DNA of 48,080 nt from Cupriavidus sp. GTDB lineage: Bacteria; Pseudomonadota; Gammaproteobacteria; Burkholderiales; Burkholderiaceae. Every line of letters begins with the position of its first letter. The first letter of the stretch is position 1. The notes beneath the pieces were generated by a model. That model was not told where the DNA came from and searched no databases. It saw only the letters and a program-made list of their open reading frames with translations. The position numbers and the translations under genes were made by a program. Below, one piece after another: positions 25,178 to 35,200 of the stretch. The DNA lies in assembly GCA_031180665.1 (NCBI GenBank), contig JAPSLP010000038.1, positions 1-48,080 on the forward strand, in the 5' to 3' direction.

Positions 25178-26206
25178 GGACCTTTTCGACCGATACTATT
25201 GGAAGCGCGAGTATTACGCGGTGAACTCGGAAAAGCTCTTGGGGTTTCAACGCCAACTGCGGTCTGCGATTGGAGGTGACCCCGCCGGGGTTCACCATGT
25301 GGTCGCGCAAATCATGGACTGGGGACTTAACCCGTCCGCTGCCCAGGCCAACAAGGCGTGGGCAGCTCAGCAAGGAATCCGGCTGCCGGCTCTGCTTGAG
25401 GCGGGCAAGCGTGCGCTCGAATCTGCCGATCCCGACTACTCGGTTTTCCTGCAAGTACGCATGAATGCGGGCTTCACCAAGGTCTTCTCGCTGCTGTGCG
25501 AAGACATCATCATTTACGACGGCCGGGTGGGTGCCGCATTGTGCTGGCTTGTCCGGCGCTTCCTTAAACACATCGGATATGCTGAGCCCGTACCGAAGGC
25601 GCTTGCCTGCCTCTGGGCACCTGGCCGCTCGGCACAGCACCGCAACCCGGGCGGAGATGGATTCGAGTTCGGTTGCCTCACGAGCGATGCGCCCGCCTGG
25701 GCCCGTGCCAACGTCGAAGCAAGCTGGCTACTTGAACGGGCGCGGGTTGCATCCGGTGCGCCGTGGTGCGCCGGCGCCTCCGGACTTCGAAACATCGAGT
25801 GTGCGCTGTTCATGCTTGGCTATTGCCTGCCTGCCGGTGAGGCTACGCGTCGGCGTGGTCGCACCGGCGCACCGCGCTGGGACGTTCAGGACGCTGCTTT
25901 GCCTCCCAATCACATCCGTTCTGAATATGCACCGGGTTCCTTCGACGTCGACGAACTCGAGCAATGGGTCAGGACACTGGGACGCGGCTATGTGATCATT
26001 GGGGCGTCAACAAAAATTTCGTCGACCACGATCACCCCGAATCGCTGGATTACTGGCTGCGAGCGCGATGCACTCGGCGGGATGTCAGACAAGCAACAAC
26101 TGCACTGGTGGAGCGCCTTGTCGGCACCGGGCGATTCCGCCTTGAGGCCAAACGTTGGCCTCGTGAGAATAGGCAGCGCAAAGGACTAGTGCTGACAAAC
26201 CCTTAG
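25098..26206 (+). pseudogene. Unknown island protein, broken by a frameshift
   Basis: A TTG start at 25098 with AAGGAG ten bases ahead opens a frame beginning STDFTVLTPSGYSDRFG that stays coding-like for about 300 codons (through ALPPNHIRSEYAPGSFDVDELEQ). Near 25985 the codon bias moves to the frame giving WGVNKNFVDHDHPESLDYW and on to a stop at 26206, while the first frame runs into poor sequence ending at 26189. One base gained or lost near 25985 would explain this. I do not recognise the family. If the break is a sequencing error the intact protein would be about 370 aa. Confidence 0.6.
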
Positions 26207-26215
26207 AATCTGTTG

Positions 26216-26330
26216 CGCATTTACCCATTGGGTCCGTTCAGACGACGAACTGTGGTCAGTCATCGAACCGTTGCGGTCGGCGCGCGCCTCACGCAATCGC
26301 CAAAGCCAATGCTGGCCGTGTCCGCACCGT
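26216..26330 (+). pseudogene. Transposase N-terminal relic (tentative, IS5-like)
   Basis: The short segment HWVRSDDELWSVIEPLRSAR resembles the N-terminus of IS5-family transposases (typically SDELWAxIEPLLP). It runs into a stop at 26330 with no catalytic domain. Resemblance is short and unverified. Confidence 0.35.
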
Positions 26331-26487
26331 AACCGTAGCCGGTAATCCTGGTGGAGATGTCGATATCCCTGTCGCCTGGTCATCTCCGCAGACATGCACG
26401 GAGATGACCGCGTGTAGTTCGGCACAGGAAGGGCGTCGAACTACGCCAGCGCAGAAAACGCCAGGCCACGTCTCCGACGCGACCAGA

Positions 26488-28197
26488 TCAAGCAGCATCC
26501 AGCATCCGGAATTCCGCATCGATCGCTTTGCCGGACTCGTGCCAGCGCTGAAACTGCTCGCGCTTCTTCTGCCCTTCTGCCACGCTCCTCTTGATGCTGT
26601 CGACGTCGCCGCTGAGTTCGACGTACTCGGGGAAAAACAGTGCTTCGAAATCGGACCCATCGACGAGCGCCATCAGTTCCCTGCGCTGGGCCTGGAATTT
26701 CTCCACCGTGGTGTCGATCATGTCGCGAAATGCCTGCTGGCGTTTGGCTTGTTCCCACGAATCCCAAAGCTCAAGCGCCAGCCCGAAAGCAGACAACAAT
26801 CCGTTGAGCCCCTTGGCAAGATTGACTGCGCCCCAGGGCTTGAATTTGAGCATTTTTCCCAGATCCAGGCCGACGACCTTTGCGACGCTCACCAGGCCGT
26901 CACGCACAGCCAGCACCGACGTATTGTTGATCAGCCCCCCCTTGACAACGTAATCGACCCCTTGCTTGCCGTACGCACGGACCGTGGCGTTGAAGTGACT
27001 GACCTCGGCATTCAGGCCCACGGCCATCTTGCTCAGTTCGATCTTCACCGCCTGCGTCTGCGATTCGAACGCATTCTGGATATTGGCGTTGAGCACGATA
27101 CCCTCGGCGCCGATATTGCGTTCGAAGAATTCGGCGAACGTGTCCATTGTTTGCCCACGGGCCTGCAGGATCAGGTCCGCAAAGAACTCGCTCACAAAGG
27201 TGCGGAGTCCCGCTCGCACGTCCTTGATGCGCCCCTGCGCCGTAACGAGTTGTCGCTCAAGCTGCGCGTTCATCGATTCCAGACGCGCCACCTCGTGTGC
27301 GATCTTTTCATGATTCTGCACGGCTACTGGCAATTGCTTGTTCAGTATGTCGCGGACGATGCTGCGCCTGGTCTCGTCAACCACCGCGTCAATCCCGCCG
27401 GCCCCCGAGACTTTCTCGGAGGTAGCGTGCTGCAAAAGGCCGATACGCGACAGTTCGCGAAACGTCTCCAGATTCTGCAGCCAATGCTCGGTACCCATGT
27501 CAAACGGGTTAGCCGCCACGGCGACAATCGCCAGTTCCTTCGCCTCGGCATCGTCAAGCCCGATCAGGTCTCTCAGGCGCGCCGTCACGTTGTCCTTCTT
27601 GACACCGAAATGATGGACGTAGTCCCGCTCGTCTTCCACATCGGCTACCGCGTCGAAGCGGCTCAGGACGAAGACCGTGCGCGGCAGAAGATTAAGTGTC
27701 CGGAACAGCCACTGCAGTTCCTGGGTGTGGCTTTCCTTGATAGGGTTGACCGGGTCCATCACGTAGACCACCAGATGGGCCTCGCTCACGTACTTGCGGG
27801 TCAACTCCTTGTACTTCTCGATGGAATTGGTTTGTGCGTCGATCTGTTCCTTGAAACCGAATAAACCCGGCGTATCAATCAGCTGGCAGTCTGGACTTAC
27901 CTCGTAGACGGTGACCGCATTCGAGGACTCTTCCTGGCTGATCTTCATCGTCGACTTGTCGAGCCGCTCCAGCCAGGCCGCGGCGATTGCGGTCTTGCCT
28001 TCCGAAAATCCACCCACTAGCACTACTCGCAGCTTCGTGTCCTCGACACTGCGGATCGCAGTGTCGAGCTTCGCCTTCACGTTCTGATCGATGCTTATTC
28101 CAAAGCCCTCGCCATGTGAAAGAAATGCCTGGAGCTCCTGCAACACTTTCAGCGTTCCGGCCTGCTTTTGCTTAAATGATTCAAGCGTTTTTTCCAT
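26488..28197 (-). CDS. Dynamin-like GTPase, LeoA-like (second gene of the pair)
   Basis: 569 aa, the size of LeoA of enterotoxigenic E. coli. GTPase motifs: P-loop GGFSEGKTA at 62-70, G3 DTPG at 108-111 and G4-like SRFD at 179-182. A long helical stalk follows (about 270-560), with a hydrophobic-to-amphipathic segment near residues 420-470 (GLINNTSVLAVRDGLVSVAKVVGLDLG) that could touch membrane. Its ATG overlaps the stop of the upstream dynamin gene by one base (TAATG), with GGAG inside that gene. LeoA and LeoBC make up the Eleos anti-phage system, and bacterial dynamin pairs act together on membranes. Assignment to Eleos is by domain pairing and length, not by alignment. Confidence 0.82.
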   Translation of the reverse strand: MEKTLESFKQKQAGTLKVLQELQAFLSHGEGFGISIDQNVKAKLDTAIRSVEDTKLRVVLVGGFSEGKTAIAAAWLERLDKSTMKISQEESSNAVTVYEVSPDCQLIDTPGLFGFKEQIDAQTNSIEKYKELTRKYVSEAHLVVYVMDPVNPIKESHTQELQWLFRTLNLLPRTVFVLSRFDAVADVEDERDYVHHFGVKKDNVTARLRDLIGLDDAEAKELAIVAVAANPFDMGTEHWLQNLETFRELSRIGLLQHATSEKVSGAGGIDAVVDETRRSIVRDILNKQLPVAVQNHEKIAHEVARLESMNAQLERQLVTAQGRIKDVRAGLRTFVSEFFADLILQARGQTMDTFAEFFERNIGAEGIVLNANIQNAFESQTQAVKIELSKMAVGLNAEVSHFNATVRAYGKQGVDYVVKGGLINNTSVLAVRDGLVSVAKVVGLDLGKMLKFKPWGAVNLAKGLNGLLSAFGLALELWDSWEQAKRQQAFRDMIDTTVEKFQAQRRELMALVDGSDFEALFFPEYVELSGDVDSIKRSVAEGQKKREQFQRWHESGKAIDAEFRMLDAA

Positions 28198-30404
28198 TAC
28201 ACCGTTTCTCCTTCGATCTGGCGTGACAGGCGTTCAAGGTTCGTGCACACCGTTGTCAGCACCGCATTCATCTGCTCAGCTTGTTCGACCGATTCCTTCA
28301 CCTTCAGCCGGATCTCGTCGATACGTTCGCCCACACTTACCCCTACCTCGTCGCAACTCTGTTTGAGAGCATCCTTCATGTGATTCACCGTGCGATCCAG
28401 GGTCTCGTTCGCTGCCTTTCGTTGCTGCGACTTCTTGTAGTCGCTATCAAAAAAGCCCCATACCGCCTTGGCGATACTGACCACGAGTGTCAGACCGCCA
28501 AGGGCCAGCGACACCCACCCGACAGGGTTCCAGATCATCATCAGCCCACCCGCGAGGGCCGCAATCAACGGCATGTACTTGATGCCATTATCGAATTGGA
28601 AGTCGAAGCTGACATCATTGCGCAGCGAATCTGCGTCTACGCCGCGAAAGGCATCCTGCAGCTGCTCCACGCGCTGATGGAAGCGCCCCATCGTTTCGGC
28701 AACATCGCGCTGAAACTTTTCGAGCTGCTGACGCATGGCATCGGGCAACTCGGATTCCAGGGTTTCCTGCGCGCGGCACATGATGCGTTCAAGTCCCTGC
28801 TTCAGGTCGTCATTGTCGATTCCGTCGTCGATACGCGCGTAGATTTTGCGGCGCACCTCGTTCTCGAACTTCTGGACCGCTTCCGTTGCTCGATTCAACA
28901 GCGCTGGCTTCAAACCTGTGACAGCAAGCTCCAACTGCTTGTCGACCATGGACCAGTCCTTCTTGATCCCCGCAGCGAGCGGAGCAAATTTGTCCCGCTG
29001 GAGCAACGTGACCTTGCCCGAGGCCGATTTGATCGCACTGCGAACCTTCGCCACGTTCGCAATACGGATGCGTGCCTCGCTGTTCTCGACCATGGGGCCG
29101 GTCAGCCAGCTGGCCAACGCCCGGAAGCGCGATTTTTCAAGGAGCTGGGCAGGCGTCAGCTTGTTCAGGAACTTGGCGCGATTCCGGGCGACGTCCGAAG
29201 AAGGAACCAGGCATTCAGCCACTGCGTAGAACGCCGGCAACGCGCTCACGACACGGTGGCCCTGATAGCGGTTCTCTCCCAGTTCTTCACGCATCGTGGC
29301 GTCGAGTGCGGCCAGTCCTTCTCGCTCGCCCTCGTTCACGAGGTGTTCTCCCTGAAGCTGCATCGGGTTGTTCACGGCCTTGTTGAAGATTGTCCAGACC
29401 TCGGCCTGGTCGCCCAGGTGGTTACGGATCTTCTCCAGCGTGCCGGTGCCGCCATCATCGGCGCCCGTTTGCGGTGGACTGGGCTTTCTCGTTACGTAGA
29501 GAACCGCATGCGCCCCCCGGACAGCATCCAGGATCTGCTCCATCACGAGGGCTTCCGTGCCTTCAATGCCTGGCACGTCCAGCAACTCGAAAGCCTGACC
29601 GCCGACAGTGAACCGGTACCCTTTCGTTTCACGCGTGAAGTCGGACTGCCCTGTACCGATGATGCACCCGTCGGCAAACGGTTTAAGGCCATCAAGGGCG
29701 GCCTGCGCCGTTGCCAGCCGATCCTTCAGAGCCTGGTGCGCGCGCTGCAACTCGGCGTGCCGGGTATCGCGGGCCAGCTTTTCGGTGCTCTGCGCCATTT
29801 GCACTGTGTCGCGCTGTTGCAACTGACGCGCCAGCTCCAGTTCCTCCGGCAGTTTCCTGAATTTCATCAGCAACTTGCGCCAGAGCGGCATCGCGCGCTT
29901 CTTCGCGACAATTTCGCTGCTTAACCTGTCTACAAGGTCGTCCAATGCTCGCCGGATCGTCTGGACTTCGGCGTCGTGCTGCACGGCTTCCGCCTGCGCT
30001 GCATCCCATTGCCTCTGAGTTTCCTCGAGCAACGTCCGCAGCGCGGCAAACGTCTCCTCGCTGAGTCCGAGTTCGGCCTGCATCTTCCGAAATTCCGCGC
30101 GTGCGTCGGCCTTCGTCTGTTCATTCAACAGGATGCGCAGAGTCTCAATGAAGGTCGACTTGCCCGCGTTTGTCTCTCCATAGCATGCGATCGTGAACTT
30201 GTCCCAGCGCGCCGCGCGCCCCAGTGCGCTAATGTGCTTCACCAACTCGGCACGAATGGGTTCGATGGTGGCCCTGGCTTTCTCCATGGCCTCCGCGAGC
30301 TGGCAATCACTAACATCCGCACCGAGCTTCTTCAGCAGTCCGTCTATCTCTTCCTGCACCGCCTGGTGCATGGTTTCTGCTGACTGTTCGGCACTTCTTT
30401 GCAT
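28197..30404 (-). CDS. Dynamin-like GTPase, LeoBC-like (first gene of the pair)
   Basis: 735 aa. P-loop CYGETNAGKSTF (GETNAGKST at 76-84), a long coiled-coil insertion at about 95-240, G3 LDVPGIEG (DVPG at 276-279) and G4-like FNKA at about 340. A helical stalk follows and a membrane-inserting hairpin of two hydrophobic helices lies near residues 610-650 (MPLIAALAGGLMMIWNP and WVSLALGGLTLVVSIAKAVW), then a charged helical tail. Start taken at the ATG of MQRSAEQ (30404); the open frame extends 42 codons upstream without conserved look. Coupled with the LeoA-like gene downstream. Probably the membrane-bound partner of the pair. Confidence 0.85.
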   Translation of the reverse strand: MQRSAEQSAETMHQAVQEEIDGLLKKLGADVSDCQLAEAMEKARATIEPIRAELVKHISALGRAARWDKFTIACYGETNAGKSTFIETLRILLNEQTKADARAEFRKMQAELGLSEETFAALRTLLEETQRQWDAAQAEAVQHDAEVQTIRRALDDLVDRLSSEIVAKKRAMPLWRKLLMKFRKLPEELELARQLQQRDTVQMAQSTEKLARDTRHAELQRAHQALKDRLATAQAALDGLKPFADGCIIGTGQSDFTRETKGYRFTVGGQAFELLDVPGIEGTEALVMEQILDAVRGAHAVLYVTRKPSPPQTGADDGGTGTLEKIRNHLGDQAEVWTIFNKAVNNPMQLQGEHLVNEGEREGLAALDATMREELGENRYQGHRVVSALPAFYAVAECLVPSSDVARNRAKFLNKLTPAQLLEKSRFRALASWLTGPMVENSEARIRIANVAKVRSAIKSASGKVTLLQRDKFAPLAAGIKKDWSMVDKQLELAVTGLKPALLNRATEAVQKFENEVRRKIYARIDDGIDNDDLKQGLERIMCRAQETLESELPDAMRQQLEKFQRDVAETMGRFHQRVEQLQDAFRGVDADSLRNDVSFDFQFDNGIKYMPLIAALAGGLMMIWNPVGWVSLALGGLTLVVSIAKAVWGFFDSDYKKSQQRKAANETLDRTVNHMKDALKQSCDEVGVSVGERIDEIRLKVKESVEQAEQMNAVLTTVCTNLERLSRQIEGETV

Positions 30405-30950
30405 GGTGATCCCTGTCTTCGCGCGTGAGACGCTCAAACATACGTTCACGGCAATCCATCGGAAAAATTTAGTGTCGCCTCCAACGTCGGCAGGCATGAT
30501 CACGCCCGCAGTACGCCTGGATCTACGCACGAGATGCGCAGATGAGCCTTCTGTTCAGTGCTCCGGACGATTGCCCGGGGATTCAGGAACGTTCGTCGCC
30601 CCGATACTGCCGCACGCGCAGCCTGAGTTGGAAACATCAATCCCTGGTCCCGGCACACCGAATACCGTCGGGACGATCGACACCTTGGTCGATGTTTTCC
30701 AACTGGCTATTGAAGCGGATCTGGGACTTCACAGCTCTGCGGATCGATGCCCGTTCCAGCGTCACAGTAGCCCGAGCATGCACAAGAGGCTGGGAATGGT
30801 GAAGCGTTGCTCCGGATCTGCTCACGCATATCAAGCCGCCCTGTCCCAATCGACGCCGCCCCCAGAAACGATTTTTTGCCCTTAACCCCATCAACAATGC
30901 AGCACAAAGCAGGCTAGGCGATGGCCCTGGCCTGCCCGGACGACAGCTAC
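30405..30950. other. 546-bp intergenic region upstream of the dynamin operon
   Basis: Should hold the promoter of the dynamin operon on the minus strand. Several short open frames exist on both strands, but none has a ribosome site, consistent codon bias or recognisable sequence. I see no structured element. Confidence 0.5.
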
Positions 30951-31091
30951 CTAGTGGATCGTTTGCGACAGCATTTCCAGGCCTGCGAGCAACAGTTCTG
31001 GTGTCATATCCTCCGACCATTCGCCCGCCCGCTCCCGCTTCAGAATCCACGCCGCCAGTTCCGGATTGATCCAGTCATCATCATCCTGCAT
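30951..31091 (-). CDS. Small unknown protein (46 aa)
   Basis: Reads MQDDDDWINPELAAWILKRE and ends EMLSQTIH. Acidic N-terminus and amphipathic helices. The ATG is preceded by AAAAGGACAG at fitting distance, and it starts 15 bp after the stop of the 149-aa gene on the same strand, so the two look like an operon. Codon use is island-typical. No family recognised; it could be a small partner or antitoxin-like protein. Confidence 0.55.
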   Translation of the reverse strand: MQDDDDWINPELAAWILKRERAGEWSEDMTPELLLAGLEMLSQTIH

Positions 31092-31106
31092 CTTGCGTCT
31101 GTCCTT

Positions 31107-31556
31107 TTAGAACGATTCCGCGCGCATTTCCCAGTACCCGAGCTCGTCATGGTGCACGTTTTGCATGGCCAGCGAAAGCGGCGACACCCAGAACCGCATC
31201 TTCGGCAGCCGGAGCGCGCCGCCCGGATGCTCCAGGTATTGCTCCAGTTTTATGTAGTCGCCATTGTTCCTGTCGAACGGCGTCGCGATATAGATTGAAC
31301 CTCGATAGCCTTCCACCATCCATTTGTCGCTGGCCATTTCGCCACACGGGCTCCACTCGTACCCGTTGGCGTCCAGCCATGCGACGACCTCCTTGCGCGA
31401 TGGATTTTTGTCCCATCGCTCTTGCACGCGGACGCCGTCCGGGTCGTCCAGAAACGTCAGGTACAGGACATCGCGCCCCGCTTTGCGGGCGATCGCATCG
31501 ATATGTTCAATCAATTGGGGCAGGGTAATCTCCGAAACAATTACCGACGGGCACAC
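31107..31556 (-). CDS. Unknown protein (149 aa), first of a two-gene operon
   Basis: Starts at a GTG (31556); no other start fits better, and no strong ribosome site is seen. Soluble and rich in Asp, Glu and Trp (RKAGRDVLYLTFLDDPDGVRVQERWDK, later EWSPCGEMASDKWMVEGYRG). The mixed alpha/beta pattern resembles small accessory or immunity-type proteins but I do not recognise it. Followed directly by a 46-aa gene. Confidence 0.62.
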   Translation of the reverse strand: MCPSVIVSEITLPQLIEHIDAIARKAGRDVLYLTFLDDPDGVRVQERWDKNPSRKEVVAWLDANGYEWSPCGEMASDKWMVEGYRGSIYIATPFDRNNGDYIKLEQYLEHPGGALRLPKMRFWVSPLSLAMQNVHHDELGYWEMRAESF

Positions 31557-31824
31557 GCGCTACCGAAATCGGGCCTGGTTTCGCTGTGGAATGAAGTGGC
31601 CCTGAATGGAGCCGTACTGGCGTTTCCACGCCATCGCACTGGTGCGGTCCAGCCAACCGATGATGAACTTCAATCTGCGCATTTCGTGCGCGGATAAATA
31701 ACTGCATCAAGCCCTGACGAAAGAAGACCTTCGCAGGGGCAAGAGCAGAGATCGCCGACTATCTTGCGCGGATTCCAAACCGCAAATCTGCACGGAAGGC
31801 TGGAGCGAACAGACGGATACGGCG

Positions 31825-32255
31825 TCAAGCGGCACGCCGATTGGCGATGCCGAACGGAATGTGGACCATCGGGATGTTGCCTGCCTCTGAGTGCAGGTGG
31901 CCAACCTGGTCGTCGAAGTAAATGTGCGGCCGCAGCGCACCCAGAATGCGCGCCTTCTCCATGCGCCCGAGCAGGAACGCCTGGTCGGGTATCACTCCCC
32001 AGCTCTTCAGCGTGGTCACCATTCGCTCGTGGGCCGGTGCATTGCGGGGCGTAACGATCGCCATGCGGACCATCCTCGTGTAAGCAGGATCTTGCGCCAA
32101 CCGTTCCTCCTGGAACGGAGTGTCGAGCTTGCGCTCCTGATGCAGTCGGTAGGCCTCCACCCCTTCGTGCCGATAGATGTTGTCAGACTCGCTCAGGTCG
32201 AACAGGGCACTGGACGCCACACGATGACCGGCTTGTTTTCAATCGGATACCCCAT
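31825..32255 (-). pseudogene. 5'-nucleotidase (PF06189-like), internally deleted and frameshifted
   Basis: The N-terminus MGYPIENKPVI and, one frame away, VASSALFDLSESDNIYRHEGVEAYR match the start of cytosolic 5'-nucleotidase proteins. The C-terminal half (MAIVTPRNAPAHERMVTTLKSW, HIYFDDQVGHL, HIPFGIANR) matches their end. The two halves are joined after LDTPF with about half of a roughly 300-aa protein missing, and the N-terminal frame is broken by one base near 32220. Original start is 8 bp after the stop of the helicase gene, so it was the last gene of that operon. It is dead. Confidence 0.78.
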
Positions 32256-32263
32256 GCTTCCCT

Positions 32264-35200
32264 TCATTTGATCCGGACTTCCACCACGCGACCCGACGTC
32301 GCCATGACAATCAGGCCGCGCGACGCCCCTGTCATCATCAAGTACTGACCCACTTGCGCGCGATAATGGTCGATCGTCTCTGGCGTCGGATTGACATCGC
32401 TCTTCCAGTCGACCACCACCTGCGGCTTGCCATCGGGCGAGAAGCCGACCGCGTCGGCGATGCCCACTGTGGCCGACTCTCCGGCTTCCGTGACCGCCGC
32501 CGACAGCAGCGCATACTCGGGCACCAGCACCGACCTGATCTCGGCAATCTCTGGCAAGGCAAGCGTGCGGCCCACACAATGGGCAATCTCGGCCGCCGAC
32601 ACCCCGCGGGCAGGATCGTCGTTGGAGGCCAGTCCAAGCATCCCGATCAGCACCCCGGCACGTGCCGCCAGGCTGGCTGGGTTATCCGCAATCTCGCCGT
32701 TCAACACCTCCTCGAGCAACTTGTGGATCAGCAGGCCGCGCTCGCGGCCACCCTGTACCCGAACCGAACTGGCGTCGGGCGCCCCCTCGTCGAGGTTCGT
32801 CGTCACGGCGGCATGCTCAGCAGGTGCCAGCAGCGCGCCGCCGAGGCCTTCGTCGCGGCTCGGTGCCAGCCAAGTGAGCTTGCGATGTGACTCGGCGATG
32901 CGCGCGGCTTCTTCGTCGAACTGTGCGCGGTTCTGCCGGTTGCCCGCTTCGACCGGGGCAATGCCAGGCGTCTCGGGCAATGCGGAGACATCGAGGGCCG
33001 GCAAGTCCTGTAGCGGGAAACGCGGCAGGGCCATCCACATGTTGTCGCGCATGTCCGCGACCAAGCGTGGCAGCACCAACAAGTCCCGTGCGCGGGTGGC
33101 CGCCACATACCAGAGCCGGATACGCTCGCGCCCCACTTCCTCCTGCTCTGCCCGGCGCGCCTTGTCCAGGCCCGCCGTCGACAGGCCGAACACGGGACAA
33201 TAAATGTAGCCGCTCCGACGCTCTACCAGCGTGCTCTCCACGGCCCGGGTCTGCGTCATCGTGTTGATCGGTATCACAATCGGCCATTCCAGGCCCTTGG
33301 CGGCGTGCATCGTGTAGAGCGCCACGGCCCCCTCCTGGGCGTCCGGACGCCCTTCCGGCGCGCGCGATTCGTCGTCCCATGCCTCGCTCATGGCGATCGC
33401 GAACGCCCGCAGGCCACGCACGGCATAGGCACTCGCCATGTTCAGAAAGTGGTCAACGTTTGCCAGCGCCCGTTCGGCATGTAAGCGATGGCGCTGCATC
33501 AGCAACGGGCGCACGCGCATGACATCCACTGCCTGGGCGAGAAGGTGATGCGGCGTGGTGGTATTGGCCCGACGGCGAAGTGACCGCAGTTTCTGCAGGA
33601 TATCGCGCGCGTGCGGATCGACAATGTGCCGCACGTCGGTGCGGAGGCTCAGACGCGGGATCGCTTCCAGCGCATCGTCCGGCCGAGGCAGCGCGGCGAC
33701 GATATCGAGAAGCGTCTCCTCGCTGAGCCCCACCAGCGGCCCTCTTAGTAGCGCCCCCAGCGCCAGCGTATCGGCGGGGTCAGCCAGAACCCGGGTCAGC
33801 GCGATCAGGTCCTGGATCTCCTGCCGGCGATAAAGGCCCTTCCCTGCCTGGGTGGCCACCGGCACGCTGCGGCGCTCCAGCGCCTCCTCATAGCGCCACA
33901 GTTCGCTGCCGGTGGGCGCGAGTAGCGCGATATCGCCAGGGCGGCACGCGCGCGGTGCCCCACTCTTGCGGTCCACGAGCATATGGTTGCCGATCAGACG
34001 CGCACACAGGTCCGCCACGGCCTCGGCTTCCGCGTCACGCAATTGGTCCGATCCAGCCCCAGCCGGCGCGACGTCCAGCGCCACCACGCACGGTAAATCG
34101 CCCACGCCCGCGTGAAACGGCTCGAGTGCCGTGAATCCGGGCTGCCCGATCTCCGTCGACATCAGTGCCGCGAAGCGCTCGTTCACGAAATGCAAGATCG
34201 GGGCCTGAGAGCGGAAGTTGGTCGAGATTGCCAGGATGCTGCTGGCATCCTGCGCCGCAAATGCGTTCCGTGCCTGCACATAGGCAGCCACATCTGCACC
34301 ACGGAAGCGGTAGATGGCCTGCTTCGGGTCTCCGACAAGGAACAGCGCCCCCTCGCGAATGCGGTAGTGACTCCAGCTGGACGGGTCCGCGCCGGCAGGC
34401 GCATCCCCACACAGCCGCCAGAAGATTTCTGACTGGAGCGGATCAGTGTCCTGGAACTCGTCGACAAGCACGTGCGCGTAGCGCGCGGCCAGCGCCTGCC
34501 GGACCGGCTCATGGTCGCGCAGAAGATCACGCGCAGCGTGGATCAGGTCGTCGAAGTCGAGCAGGCCGGCTTCACGCTTATAGGCACGAAAGCGCTTGGT
34601 CACCTGCCCGAGCAGCGCCACCATCTCGGCGAGCACACGGGAGGCGATTTGCTGCGAGAAGTCGTCCCACGTTGCGCAGCAAGCCGCGTAGTACGCCGTC
34701 GCCTGGTCGCAGAGGCGATCGGCATCGGCCTTGGACAGACCGGCCAACCTCGCTGCCGCTTGCCACTTGCCCTTCTTGCGGTACGCGGCAAAGCTGCCGG
34801 ACGATGTCAGCAACGCCTCGTCGGCACGCGTGGAAAGCAATGCCGCCAGCGCAGTCGGACCATCCTGATCGAGCAGCGGCGCGACCGACGCGGCCATGCC
34901 CTCGAAGGATGCCGAGATCTCGATGGTCTCCGCCTCGGCTGCGTCGCCACACTCGCGCAGGAAGTCCGAGAGCGACTCACTTGCCTGAAGGAACAGCGCG
35001 CCTGTCGCGGCCAGTGGCTTTGGCGGGCTGGCCATAGCGTGCCTGTTGTGCCGCAGCAGCCCGAGCAGCTTGTGCACCAGCGCAATCGTCTGATCGGGAT
35101 CACGCAGCGCCAGTTCGGCCAGAAGGCTATCGTCCGCCGCCAGGGCCTCGCGCAGCCAGCCGTCCGCGATCTCCTGGAAGGCCAGCTCCCCCTGATCACG

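Noticed and set aside
30405..30530. Upstream extension of the LeoBC-like protein
   Set aside because: The 42 added residues lack domain character; the ATG at 30404 fits better.
30707..30907. 66-codon minus-strand frame as a gene (MCCIVDGVKGKKSFLG)
   Set aside because: No ribosome site, no recognisable family and no consistent codon bias.
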